This document shows positions 43,301 through 53,903 of a DNA stretch of 64,000 bases, piece by piece. Origin of the DNA: Heterodera schachtii (Eukaryota > Nematoda > Chromadorea > Rhabditida > Heteroderidae); NCBI GenBank assembly GCA_023374025.1, contig SIJG01000010.1:1380905-1444904 (forward strand). Reading direction: 5' to 3'. The position numbers and the translations under genes were made by a program. The notes beneath the pieces are model-generated. The model was not told where the DNA came from, made no database searches, and was given only the letters and a program-made list of their open reading frames with translations. Positions within the stretch are counted from its first letter, which is position 1. Every line of letters starts with the position of its first letter.

Positions 43301-46005
43301 TCATTTGTCAGCAGAAGACGGCCCATTTGTGAAGCTTTGTCCGAATTCTTCTTCTTCTGCTGGTGGCGGAGACAATGGGCTTAATTAAGCGATAAACTCA
43401 AATTTGGATATTTACAAAATGAAATGCCGGTAATAGTAGGGCTGCTGGTGCCACCTTTTTTAAAGAACATTTTTTTTTGGTTTTCAGATTATTGGTCAAC
43501 CATTGTTTAAAGCGCAGTGGGACATTTGCGGAGTTTCGGGGAAAAATTTAAAAAATTCTGAAATATGGAATGGAGACTGCAAAACTAAATAAAACTTTTT
43601 TGGGTTTTACATGTCTCGTAATTTTCTAAAGATAAAAATAGCACTCTCACCCGAATTCTTCTACCATAAAAATTTATCAGATCAGTATTTACGAAATTTT
43701 TATTATTTTTTTCCCGAAATTGTCGGCAAGTGTCCGTCCGCAAATGTCCGTAAGGAACGAACTGAAAGCCATCAGTGCTTCAATGAAAAATTTGAATTTT
43801 CGACTTTTTGTTCGCATTCGGTTCCGGTGTTCGGAGTTGCTCAAAATGGATGCCAAATTCGTGATCAGCGAACCAGAAAACCATTGCAAACCGGTTTACT
43901 TCACAGTTCGGCCTTCACGGTTCGGCCCCAGCATGTTTTTTACTACAACTTTCTATAACTTTTTTCTTTGTCAACCAAATCCAACATTGGTATCATTTGA
44001 AAGCTTAAGGTGTTTAGAAGCTTTTTCTAAGCTATTGCTTTGCGATTAGACAAATACCAAAAAAGTTATACATGAAAATTGCGAAAAGGTCGAAAATTTC
44101 AAGTTTTTTTCTCAATAAAATTTTTCTAAGCTTGAAAAACTTTTCGCTTTATGTAAGGCTAATAGAGCATGTTAAGAGCTTTCGAAAGATACCAAGATTT
44201 ATGGATTTGGATGCCAAAGAAAAAAGCTTAAGTGGAAAAACGAGCTGGCGCCGAACCGTGACGGCCGAACTGAGCGAGTCCGTTGCAAACATGTTTTCAT
44301 GATTTTTAAAAATAAAAAAATCCGGTTCTGGTTGGTTTTATGCGTCCCATGAATGGTATCCTCAGTTTCTTAAGCCACAACTTTTTCTTACTTGGTCAAT
44401 ACCTCTATTCTTGGTATCAAACGAAAGATAAAAGTCGCGATTTTATAAAAGCAAGAAGAGCAAATAAATACTGACATTAAAAAAGAAATTACAATGAGAA
44501 AACATAAAATTCAAGTTTTTCGAGAATAATTTTTTGTCAAATGCCAGTATTTATTTGCTCTTCTTGCTTTTATAAAATCGTGAGACTTTTATCTTTCGTT
44601 TGATACCAAGAATAGAGGTATTGACCGAAGAAAGAAAAAAGTTATGGACTAAGAAACTGAGGATGGTCATTCATGGGACGCCGCATAAAACCGACAAGAA
44701 ACAAAATATTTCTTGAGGGGGGGGGGGGGGGGGGGCGGCAGCAGTCCTACTATTACACAAAGGCTTTTAATTGCTCACCCAATGCAATGAGTCTCATTAA
44801 AAAGCCAAATGATCACATAATGACAATTATTGTCCCAATTTCCATATTTCTTTTGCTGCTGAACCGCCGCCGTCTGCCCAATAATTTTGCATCGTTTCAT
44901 TATCCAAAACTTGTCATCCAAGTCATTTTCGATTTCTTTGGCCAATGTCAGCTTTTCCTTTGTCAATTCGTTCACCAATTCAAATGGCACAATTTGCATT
45001 AACGGCACACGAACAGAAAACTGAATTTGGTAACTGACCGAAGAAATGGCATTGGCACGGAGAAATTGCTAAACAATTTGGAAAACAAAAATAAAGGCAA
45101 TCAAAATCAGTAATCTGTCGGAATTATGGCCACACCTCCTTGAAATTGTTGACCCAATCAGTGTTCCCTTGTTCGGAGTAATCATCGCAACGCAATCGCT
45201 TGGGCTGTCCATCTTTTCTCGGAGTGTGCAACCATTTGGACAATGCTTGGCCAGCAGAAATTGTTGAATTTGGCACATCAAAGTCATCACTAATCGCCTC
45301 GGGCAACAGACGAAATGATTGGATTGAAACCAATTGATTCAGATCAGTGAGAATTGTCGGCGAAGTGCGACGACGCAAATAGTCCAAATGATCACCACCG
45401 TTAAATCCCAAATGGCGAATGTTTGTCGAAAAAATGGGCCAAATTTCACGAACAAAAACATCCCAAATCCGCTGGTCATCCGAGTTGTGTGATGTTGGAA
45501 TCCACAATTGTAAATCGGTGCCTCTTTTGTCGAAAATTTGGTGATTTGAACGAAGAAAAGCGATGACGGAGTGATCGATGTAACTGAAAATGGAATGAAT
45601 GTTTTTATTGCCATAGCTCTGATTTTAATTACTAAATCCGAAGGTGCTTAAAACGGATTTTGCTGGGCAACGGACGGTCCGGCAACGAAATGTGCAAAGA
45701 TTTGGTTTCGTTGATAATGACATTTAATTCTGGTGCCGCCGCCTCTGTTGTGACACTGTCCTTGCGACGAATTACGATTAGGCTCCAAATTGTCAATTCT
45801 CTTTTGCCATCAAAATGTTTGTCCACCAACGCATTGAAACGTGGCGAAAGAAGTGCCAATTTGAGGCCGAGTTGAGGACGGTCAAAAGATGGGAAAATGT
45901 CCATCCAAACGTCGTTGCAAATCCAACTGAAACTGTGAAAAACAGTTTAGTTAAAAATAAAAGACGAATTTATGGCCTTTAAAAAATGCCTTACCGTCGG
46001 TTCAT
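43301..46005 (-). CDS. Intact F-box-like family protein (copy 10, 373 aa)
   Basis: Five exons on -: 46005-45995, 45926-45633, 45583-45136, 45068-44779, 43379-43301. All have GT-AG introns and agreeing phases, summing to 1122 nt. Residues about 5-45 form the F-box-like motif (W-I-C-N-D-V-W-M-D-I-F-P-S-F-D ... L-L-S-P-R-F-N-A-L-V-D). The middle has D-D-Q-R-I-W-D-V-F-V-R-E-I-W-P and G-Q-A-L-S-K-W-L-H-T-P-R-K-D-G-Q-P-K. Exon 4 carries V-P-F-E-L-V-N-E-L-T-K-E-K-L-T-L. The tail is P-P-P-A-E-E-E-E-rich. F-box proteins recruit substrates to SCF ubiquitin ligases through Skp1; that role is family inference only. Intron 4 is about 1.4 kb because a transposon, itself carrying two MITEs, lies inside it. 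There is a TATA-like 'tatatataataaag' about 90 bases before the ATG. Confidence 0.85.
43904..44272. mobile_element. MITE-A copy (nested)
   Basis: Ends CAGTTCGGCCTTCACGGTTC and, on the complement, CAGTTCGGCCGTCACGGTTC. The body matches 16449-16814 and 59709-60105. Confidence 0.85.
44331..44698. mobile_element. MITE-B copy 2 (nested palindrome)
   Basis: Arms of about 170 bp in inverted orientation around a short spacer at about 44510-44530. Ends 'ggttttatgcgtcccatgaa' and 'ttcatgggacgccgcataaa'. The right end has an extra 'cg' compared with the left. Confidence 0.85.
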
Positions 46006-46132
46006 TTTTGACAGCAATTAGCACAATTTTGCTGAGTTTCGAATGATGTCAAGGAAATAGCAGAAGAATTAATTGCGCTGGAAATCTTTATTATATATAA
46101 TGAGTAGGGAAGCAACTTTTAGTGGAATGTTT

Positions 46133-46606
46133 GGTACTAGTGCAGTTGGTACGCCACAATTTTTTTTTTTTTGTTTAAAGTCGTATAAAAGATGTTTTTA
46201 GGTTTTTTCGAGGGCGCTGATTATGAATCCGACCTCCATTTCGACAAGTTCTGAGTCCCCAACGCAAATTCGAACATTTGGTCGAAAAGTCAAAAATTCT
46301 CAAAAAAATTTTTTTTACCAAATAAATACAATCAACAATATAGAGCAACTAATTTTCGCATGGGTACAAATCCGCGATCGACATAAAAAAATATTTGTCT
46401 ATGAAAAAGCAGTTTTCTCTAAGGTAAAAAACATTTTTGAGAATTTTTGACTTTTCGACCAAATGTTCGAATTTGCGTTGGGGACTCAGAACTTGTCGAA
46501 ATGGAGGTCGGATTCATAATCAGCGCCCTCGAAAACCTTAAATCCATTTTTTATACGACTTTAAACAAAAAAAAAAAATTTGTGGCGTACCAACTGCACT
46601 AGTACC
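46133..46606. mobile_element. 474-bp GG-ended foldback element with 8-bp TSD
   Basis: Perfect outer inverted repeat GGTACTAGTGCAGTTGGTAC, with arms of about 190 bp. The TSD GAATGTTT is at 46125-46132 and 46607-46614. It lies about 120 bp upstream of the copy 10 start codon on the - strand, so it is in that gene's 5' flank. Confidence 0.94.
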
Positions 46607-46614
46607 GAATGTTT

Positions 46615-46899
46615 TGACACTTTTAATTTTTTAAGAGAGACGGCTTCAAAATATCATTCTAATAAAGGCCTAATTAAATATAAAAATGCTGAAATAGTTA
46701 CTAAAATAGGTGCTAACTTCCGTTTTTGGTTAGGTGCTAAAAAGTAAAGATCGGACCGGTCGGTTTTTTCGGGTTTATAACCAAAACCGCCCGCCAGAAT
46801 TAATCAAAAAATCGAAAGAACCGATCGACTTTTATCAAAAACTAAAAAAAAACCGAATGGCGATTTGTAGCGACATAACTAAAACTGCCAAAATCTATG
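46615..46899. other. No gene; a CCGGTCGG-type repeat end
   Basis: 'gatcggaccggtcggttttt' near 46748 resembles the start of another hAT-like family. The opposite end was not found. Confidence 0.4.
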
Positions 46900-46907
46900 T
46901 TTTAAAC

Positions 46908-49674
46908 TAGAGAACGGACCGGACCGGATCCGGTACCGGATTTTTCTGGATCCGGCAATCCGGTCCGGCGATTTTGGGAAAAACCTGGATTGACCGGATT
47001 ACCGGATTGACCGGATTCTGAGAGACCGGATCCGGAATCCGGTCGTTTATGAAAATGCCAATCCGGTCCGGTCCGGCGAATTCATGACCGGATCCGGTAC
47101 GGCTCGGTCTCAACCAAAAATCCTATATTTTTGTTCATTTTCCTTTGAAAAATATCTATTTGGCATAATGTCTTTAACTTTTTAGTCATTTATGCAATTT
47201 CCGGTAGGATTTATGTCTAAATTTTATAATCTAAATTTTTTACATGATAATTTATGTCTTTTTTGTTTTAGTTTTATGAAAAAGAGTCTTATATGGCAAA
47301 TTGGTCTATTTAAAAAAACGTCCAAAACTACAGCAATTTGTCTCGAATGTCAAGCAAATGAAAAACCTAAATTTGAATACACGCTTGCCAAAGGATCAGT
47401 TAAAAGTTTGCAAGTCCATCTTCACGCCATTCACGAAAACTCCGAATTTGCTGAAAAGCTGAATGCTCTTGAATCGAAAGCCGAAAAAGACAAACAAAAA
47501 CAAAAGACAATCTCAGACTTTCAGTCATCCACCGGACCGTCTCTTTCAGACTGTAATTCAACCATTTTCTTTAAATATTTAATTTTTATTTCAGCTCAAC
47601 TCTCCACCTTTGATAAGAAAATTCTTCATTTTTTGATGACAAAAAACATTTCCTTCGGCGCTGTGGATCACCAAACATTTCATTCTTTGTTTCCCCATCA
47701 AAAAGTGAAAGTTTTTATAGGTAATTTACATAAATCAAAATAATTTTTTTAATTTTCTAAGAAAAATTGCATTGCCAATTGTTTACCAACGAGTCAACCA
47801 GAAAATCAAAGAAGAAATAAAAGAATGCGCATTTATTACGCTGACTACTGATTGTTGGAGTGGAACCACTTGCAATCTTTTGTGGTATTAATTTTTTCTT
47901 TTTGTTTTAAATTGATTGGTTTCATTGCAGCTTAACTGCTCATTCGATTTCAAAATGGAAGTCGTTATCACGTGTTTTGGCAATTACGGAATTTTCGGAA
48001 TCACACACAGGGAAAAACATCGCGCTCAAAATTGAGAATTTACTGGCCAAATGGCACATTACAAAAGAACGCGTGCATATAATTATGCCGGATTCCGCAG
48101 CAAATATGAAAAGAGTGATAAATTTATTTATTTTTTCTTTACATTTTTTTATTTGCAGGCTTTCGTCGAGAGGGATGAAAACGAAAATCGCATTTTGCCA
48201 ATGCCAAACGGGCCTTGTGCTGCTCATTTATTGAATTTGGCTGTACAGGAGGCATTGAAAAAAGATGAAACAATCAGCAGTTTATTGGCCAAAACCCGTC
48301 ATATTGTTGGCCGTTTCAAACACAGTAACACTGCCTTCAGCGAATTGAAAAAAATTCAAAAATTACTCGATGTTCCCTCTCATACTCTTTTACAGGTTAA
48401 AGTTAAATACACTTAATTTTATTTATTTCTAATGTCATTAAGATGGTTTGTGTCCGATGGAATAGTGCGCTTGCGATGTGCGAGAGGCTGATCGAACAAA
48501 GGACGCCAATCACCCAATATGCAATCGAAAACAACGAATTTGAGATTTTGTTGAAGAATGAAGATTGGGAGCAAATTGAAGAATTGGTTGGGGTGTTGAA
48601 ATGTGCTGAAGAAGCAACAAAAAGGTTCACTGCCGAGCCAATTTCATTTGTCCTCCCTCAAGCACGGGCACTACATGATGAGTTATACGAAATGAAAATT
48701 GTCAACAGGACTGTGGAGACAATCAGGACAACACTTTACTATGCGGTTGAACGGCGCTTTTTTGAGCTAGCGAACTCGAAGTTAAAAGTTTCACTTAATA
48801 CAAATTAATGTTTTATCTTAGGGAATATGCGCTAGCGACTTTTTTGGATGTGCGATTCAAGGACAAAGTGCTGATTGAAAATTCCGCAACTTTTCGGGCT
48901 CGAGTCACTGCCTGGATCAAAAATGAATTGAAGGAATGGGAAATTGATAATGACCTCGATGAACTACAACAAAATGAATTTGTTCGTCCTGTTATGTCGC
49001 CCCAACCAGAAAATCCGCCAGCTAAACGACGAATGTCATTTTTTGAACGTCTGAAACACATTACAGGCGCAAGCACAAGTGAACAGGGTGATTTTTGGTC
49101 TCTAAAAATTAATTTTATAATGAATTTAAGGCGCCCAAACATCGCAAGACGATGACATTGAAAAAGAAATTAAGGAATTTCTCGCTCTGGAAATTGCTAA
49201 CCCAGAAGCGAATCCGTTGGACGAATGGAAGAAAATTGCTCCCCAATTTTCAATCCTTGCCAAATTTGCTGAAAAATATCTTTCAGCACCCGCCACTAGT
49301 GTCCAGAGTGAACAAACATTTAAAGTCGCCCGTGATGTCTTTGACTACCGTCGATCCAAATTATCGCCAGAAACTGCAGAACAAATTATTTTTTTGAACA
49401 AGTCTCTTCCCCAGATGAATTACACCTATTGAAACTATTTATTTGTTCATTTTATTAAAGAATATTATTTTGTACTTATATTTGATGAAATTTGCGGGTT
49501 TTTCCCCAAATTAACCTGGAAAATTTAAATTTTTACCAATCCGGAATCCGGTTCCGGATCCGGCAATTTGAAAATCTGGATTGACCGGATTATGAGAGAC
49601 CGGATCCGGAATCCGGTCATTTTTGAAAATGCTAGTCCGGTCCGGTCCGGCACTTTTGAGTATTCCGGTCTCTA
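46908..49674 (+). mobile_element. 2.77-kb hAT transposon, transposase-bearing
   Basis: The termini are TAGAGAACGGACCGGACCGG and, on the complement of the right end, TAGAGACCGGAATACTC. The TSD TTTTAAAC is at 46900-46907 and 49675-49682. Subterminal CCGGATCCGGT arrays occur at both ends. The full 8-bp match of the duplication suggests recent insertion. It is the only element in the window with an evident near-complete transposase and is flanked by genes on the opposite strand. Confidence 0.93.
47276..49431 (+). CDS. hAT-family transposase (BED finger to hATC domain)
   Basis: Exons as read: 47276-47552, 47595-47720, 47762-47884, about 47931-48114, 48159-48395, about 48444-48792, about 48833-49090, 49132-49431. 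The N-terminus has a BED-type finger (C-L-E-C ... L-Q-V-H-L-H-A-I-H). The catalytic part has T-L-T-T-D-C-W-S-G (first Asp), D-S-A-A-N-M-K-R (second Asp), C-A-A-H-L-L-N-L-A (the hAT C-x2-H) and R-W-N-S-A-L. The C-terminal hATC dimerisation domain reads [12 protein letters not shown], containing the third acidic residue, then L-S-P-E-T-A-E-Q. Function: cut-and-paste transposition in the nucleus. One doubt is that phases between exons 2 and 3 differ by one base, so either a splice site is misread or the copy has a small lesion. The start at 47276 is the first Met before the finger. Confidence 0.82.
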
Positions 49675-49734
49675 TTTTAAACCCTCAAAAATTCCAAAAA
49701 TTTCATGAAAAAAAAAATTTGAAAAAATGGATTT

Positions 49735-49890
49735 TTTGGATTTTTTAATACCCGGTTTTACCGGGTACCCGACCCGGTACCCGGTTTCAAAACTGGTACC
49801 CGACCCGGTACCCGGCTTTTCAATACCCGGTAATACCCGGGCCCGGTTTTGCCCAAATACCCGGTGCCCGGCCAGCCCCAGTTTATATAT
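49735..49890. repeat. ACCCGG-rich repeat (probable transposon end)
   Basis: Dense 'taccc' and 'acccggtacccgg' units ending 'ggccagccccag'. They resemble the G/C-rich subterminal arrays of hAT-like elements. A similar run is at about 52115-52230. From 49891 to 50430 I see no gene. Confidence 0.5.
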
Positions 49891-50436
49891 TCAATATTTG
49901 CTTAAATAAACTGAAAAAAATACAATAACAACCAAAAAGTGGATGTAAAATTTAAAAATGCCAATTTTTATTAAATTTCTAGCTTTATAATAGAGCTATC
50001 GAATGATACCAATTTTGAAGAAATTAACTGAAGAAAAAAAGTTATGGCCATTCCCATTTTAAATTGTACCAAACGCCATTGTACGAACTGCCTTGACCAC
50101 CTCAAAAAATTTCCTGAATATTGGATTTTTGTTTGGAATCGGTCCGTGATTCGACTGCTTAAAATGAATATCAAATTCATGAATCGATCTGTGACCCAAA
50201 CAGCTAACAATCATTTTTTATTGCCTGACAATTTTTGAGGGACTCTAAACTATAATAAATCTGCCCTAAGGCCCCCAAACCTTTGCTTTTCATCTTTCGA
50301 CTCCTAATACTTTTGTATCAGCGTTTAACATTTATTCTGTTTTATATACAAATGTACATACATATAAAGGATCATTAAAACAACACAATGGACATGCACA
50401 AATTATGTAGTATAATATACAGCGATCGTTCGTTTT

Positions 50437-51530
50437 TCACTCCGTCTTAGAGGTGTTGCCACTCCAGTACGAGATGTTGTCCTGCAACAGTTCCATGATC
50501 GTGACGGACTCCGCGCAAATACTGTCGCCCGTTGTCTGCGCATCGGAAGTCGCTTCGTCATAAGCCTGTAACAGTTCAAACAGTTGAAATACACAAATTT
50601 TCTGTTCATCACCCACCCGTTGCGCAGTTTGGCAAGCATCGGCTGGTGATTTCTGCACTTCGAATTGGAGAATGGCAAAGTTCAGCGCCACGGTGAGACG
50701 AATCGGATGCATTGGCCGGAGTTTGTTCTTGGCGAGGTCCAACGCTTCTTGGTACGCTTGCTTTGCCTTCTGCGCAACATCTGAAAATTGACCAATTGCT
50801 GATCCACCGTTGTTCAATGCTTCCGTCCGTCTGTCCTTTGGTTATAGTGCAGAATACGCGTCCCATTGAATTTTCACGCGTTCCATGAATTCATCATAAA
50901 CCATCGGACATATAAAAATTCATGGGACGCGTAAAAATCCATGGTACGCGTATTCTGCACTAGAACTTGTCCTTTTACCGTTTTTCACCGCCCGTGTCTC
51001 GGCCATATAGCGGAAGTGGTCAGCCTTCAGTTTCAAGTAGAACACTTTCACTTCATCATCAGCAGCCTCCTTGATCAGAACCCGGTCCAACAAATCCTGA
51101 AAAGTAACGCAAATTAGTGCCGAATTTCGCGGCACCAAAATTGTGCCCACCCTCCACTGACTGACCAATATTTCACGGCACTTCTCTTCCACCTCGCGCT
51201 CCAGCTTGTTCAGCAACTGCTTGACCATCTCCAGCTGTCTCTTCGTGCCCTTGCCTCGTGCCACGACGGACGCAATGCCACGCCAAGCGAAGCGTTGCCC
51301 ACTGACTGACTTTCTGTACGCGGCAGCCAACAATTTGCGTTCATTTTCGTTCAGTTTGGCATCCAATTCAATCACCTTAATTAAGGATGCAAAGTGTAAT
51401 TAAGGGTTCTTCTGAATTGGTCTCCTCCTCCTCATTCCTTCACCTGCTTCATCCCCTGGACCATTTCGTCGTAACGCGCCGCTTCCTCCGCAAGGCGAAC
51501 AAAATGCAAATGCTTTTCCCTGTCAGTCAT
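50437..51530 (-). CDS. 14-3-3 protein, complete but divergent (250 aa)
   Basis: Five exons on -: 51530-51444, 51375-51166, 51096-50989, 50835-50617, 50565-50437, all in phase 0, 753 nt in total. The length matches the family (about 245-255 aa). Recognisable blocks: E-R-K-L-L-A-A-A-Y-R-K (helix 3), W-R-G-I-A-S-V, K-V-F-Y-L-K-L-K-A-D-H-F-R-Y-M-A-E, A-Y-Q-E-A-L-D-L-A-K, H-P-I-R-L-T-V-A-L-N-F and T-I-M-E-L-L-Q-D-N-I. 14-3-3 proteins are dimeric cytosolic adaptors that bind phosphoserine/threonine motifs. Of the phosphate-binding residues, Arg57, Arg128 and Tyr129 are kept, while the usual Lys is Arg50. The normally near-invariant R-N-L-L-S-V-A-Y-K-N is altered. The third intron uses a GTGAAA donor; the later GTAAAA would break phase. 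The - strand neighbours are transposons, so there is no operon. Confidence 0.9.
50847..50960. mobile_element. 114-bp TA-flanked MITE in 14-3-3 intron 3
   Basis: Inverted ends GTGCAGAATACGCGT, with TA on both sides (50845-50846 and 50961-50962). Small, fully contained in the intron; Tc1/mariner-like duplication. Confidence 0.8.
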
Positions 51531-51869
51531 TAGACGATTTGTTTATTTATTTACATATGTACATGTGCTAAATTGAGGGGACAAAAAATATAAAATTTAA
51601 ATGAATGACTAAATAAAATTTGGAACGAGAATAGAGCGAATGGGGAAAGAAATTGGCAAAGGAATGAGCAAAGAGCAGCAACGAGACAGCACTTAAATAG
51701 ACAAATCTGCCAACAGACAAAAAAATCGGCTCTAATGCACTTTATGAGTCCAATCAATTGACAATACCTGCTTTTTATACACTAACTTTGTTCATGTTTG
51801 AACAAACCCTATCTTTTTGGTAACATTCAAAAGCACAAAGTCTGAATAATGTAATAATATGGGAATTCT
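51531..51869 (-). promoter_or_regulatory. Upstream region of the 14-3-3 gene
   Basis: No other gene is present in these roughly 340 bases, which lie 5' of the ATG. No clear TATA box or motif stands out, so the call rests on position alone. Confidence 0.35.
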
Positions 51870-52030
51870 CACATTTGTCTCACAATCACCAGCAGAGGAA
51901 TTGCTTATGAATTTATGAAAAACAAAAGAACAGTCAATCATCAGAACAGTTAAGCATTTAAGCATTAAAAAGTGCATTTTTTTGAGTCTTTCAAATATCA
52001 TCAAATTTTTGGAAAAAAAAATTTCGCTTT
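51870..52030. repeat. Second copy of the repeat at 25255-25355
   Basis: Continuous version ('catttgtctcacaatcacca ... aagcattaaaaag ... gagtctttcaaatatcat') of the repeat that is split at 25356-25998. Confidence 0.65.
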
Positions 52031-52407
52031 TTTTCGACATTTTGTTCCGCCTTTTCGCTTTTTATTTTTCTCTTTGCAACATCCCTGATGTAGACCCCAA
52101 AAAATTTAAAAAATATTTAGGTTTTTAGTATCCGGGCACCCGGACCTACCGGTCGGGTACCTTGGATTTTCATTTCAAAAAGTACTGAAAAACCGGTATC
52201 CATGTCGGATACCCGGGCCCGGTCGGCCCTAATTTTATGGGTAATTTGAGGCGATGAGTACGACTTTGATCTTTTTGCGCAGATTTCGAATTCGAACGTT
52301 AATCTATCCGGATGCCGTTCCCCGAAAGTTTTTTGTTTCTGGGTATGGGCCTGGCCATAGTAATTAATGTGTTTGTCTGAAATGTGTCAAACGAAGTGTG
52401 ATTTTGG

Positions 52408-53380
52408 AAAAATTGAAGAATATGTGTACCAAACCAAATTCGACGAATGATATGTCATTCGACGCCTCTCGGTCTGTAATGCACGATTCCGAAAGAATTT
52501 TTTGGCGGAAACCACTTTGGGCCGAGTTATGGGCCCGGGACTGAAGTGGCTAAATGGCTGTGGGACTGAACCGTCCAAAGCCCTAAAACGCATAAAATGC
52601 AACAAAAAAAATACCAATCTCTTCTTCTCGGTATGTAAAGATTGAATCCGAAAGAATTTTTTATCCAAATGAAAATTGAAAAAAGTTATAAGTCCTCAAA
52701 ACCTCAAAAATGACCTGATAAAAAAGTTTGTAAGGGACTGAATTGTTCAAACTAAAAGTGAATTGGTGAGTGTATTTTGGCCATAACACCGCACACTCGA
52801 CTACGGCGGCCAGTAGGTGGGGCGAGACTACGGGCTACGGAAGAAGTCCGCGCGTGATCCGCAGGCGGTTGACTGATTGGCGGGGGCCCTTCGGGCCCCC
52901 GCAGTCAACCGCCTGTGGCGCTCGTCAGACGTCTTCCTCCGCCCTCCGTCTCGCCCCACTACTTGCTCCGTCTTCGCATGCTCGCTAAGGCGGGCGCTGC
53001 GCGCCCTAAGAAATGGATTCCTGGCAATTATAAACCAAGAGTAATCGACCCCGAACAAGTTTTTGTATCAGGGTCATTTTTTGAGGTTTGAGGACCCATA
53101 ACTTTTTTCAATTTCCTTTTGGATAAAAAATTCTTTCGGATTCAACCTTTACATACCGAGAAGAAGAGATTGATATATTTTTTGTTGCATTTTATGCGTT
53201 TTAGGGCTTTGGACGGTTCAGTCCCACAGCCATTTGGCCACTTCAGTCCCGGGCCCATAACTCGGCCCAAAGTGGTTTCCGCCAAAAAATTCTTTCGGAT
53301 TCGTGCATTACAGACCGAGAGGCGTCGAATGACATATCATTCGTCGAATTTGGTTTGGTACACATATTCTTCAATTTTAC
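52408..53380. mobile_element. Large inverted repeat, arms of about 315 bp
   Basis: 52408-52720 and 53066-53378 are inverted copies with roughly 90 percent or higher identity by eye ('gtgtaccaaaccaaattcga', 'gactgaa[c/g]cgtccaaagccc'). Both strands therefore carry the same ORF starting M-D-K-K-F-F-R-I-Q. The 340-bp spacer holds a second, GC-rich palindrome. Terminal motif and TSD were not resolved. Confidence 0.85.
52812..52968. repeat. GC-rich perfect-stem palindrome
   Basis: The inner stem gcaggcggttgactg / cagtcaaccgcctg is closed by gcgggggccc-ttc-gggcccccgc (10 bp with a 3-base loop). The outer arms 'taggtggggcgagac' / 'gtctcgccccacta' extend it to about 150 bp. In an AT-rich genome this is exceptional. 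It is probably a nested element at the centre of the large inverted repeat. Confidence 0.85.
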
Positions 53381-53399
53381 CGTGATTTTTTTTGGCATA

Positions 53400-53840
53400 C
53401 CATTTTCTGTTGGTCACGCAAAATGCCAATCTCTCGAATCTTTTGGATGTTCTCCTTCAAGTCTCGCACGGTGTCCATAATGGGAACAGCTCGTCCCCCC
53501 CCCCCCGAGAAATTTTTTTTTAAATTTATGAACTTAGAAATTTTTCAAGAAAAGTTTTTCTAAGAAAAAATTTCCTCCTTTTTGGCCAATTCAGAATCCT
53601 GAATTCGAACATTCTCGAAAATTCCAAATTTATTTATTGCATTAAGGCATTGGCCCTAACCTAAAAGTAGGGTCAAAGACAAATTAGCACAGCTTATTTA
53701 GCTAACAATTCAGATCAAGTTGCCGAGTTATTATGAGATGTACAGACGGCCATTTTTATAAATCCGATTTATTTACATATATTTGAGAAATTTTTCTTCA
53801 TAAATATACATTTAAGCACTGATTTGAATTATAATCGATC
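53400..53840. other. No gene; foldback-arm fragment
   Basis: A poly-C tract at about 53498 and an arm motif at 53570-53620. Nothing else is recognised. Confidence 0.4.
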
Positions 53841-53903
53841 GGTCATTCTTAATTAATTCATTTCTTCTTCTGCGGCTGATCACTGTTTATGTTCGTTTGT
53901 CCA

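Larger units (their letters stand above)
43429..44757. mobile_element. 1.3-kb composite insertion in intron 4 of copy 10
   Basis: Inverted ends: GGTAATAGTAGGGCTGCTGG at the left, and the complement of the right end reads GTAATAGTAGGACTGCTGC. It is bounded by the two halves of the usual intron 4. The TSD is degenerate (gaaatgcc versus caaaggct). Inside are a foldback-arm motif, MITE-A and MITE-B. It belongs to the GG-ended class. Confidence 0.7.

Noticed and set aside
52387..53385. Two similar 88-93 aa ORFs starting M-D-K-K-F-F-R-I-Q
   Set aside because: They are the two arms of one large inverted repeat, not a gene pair.
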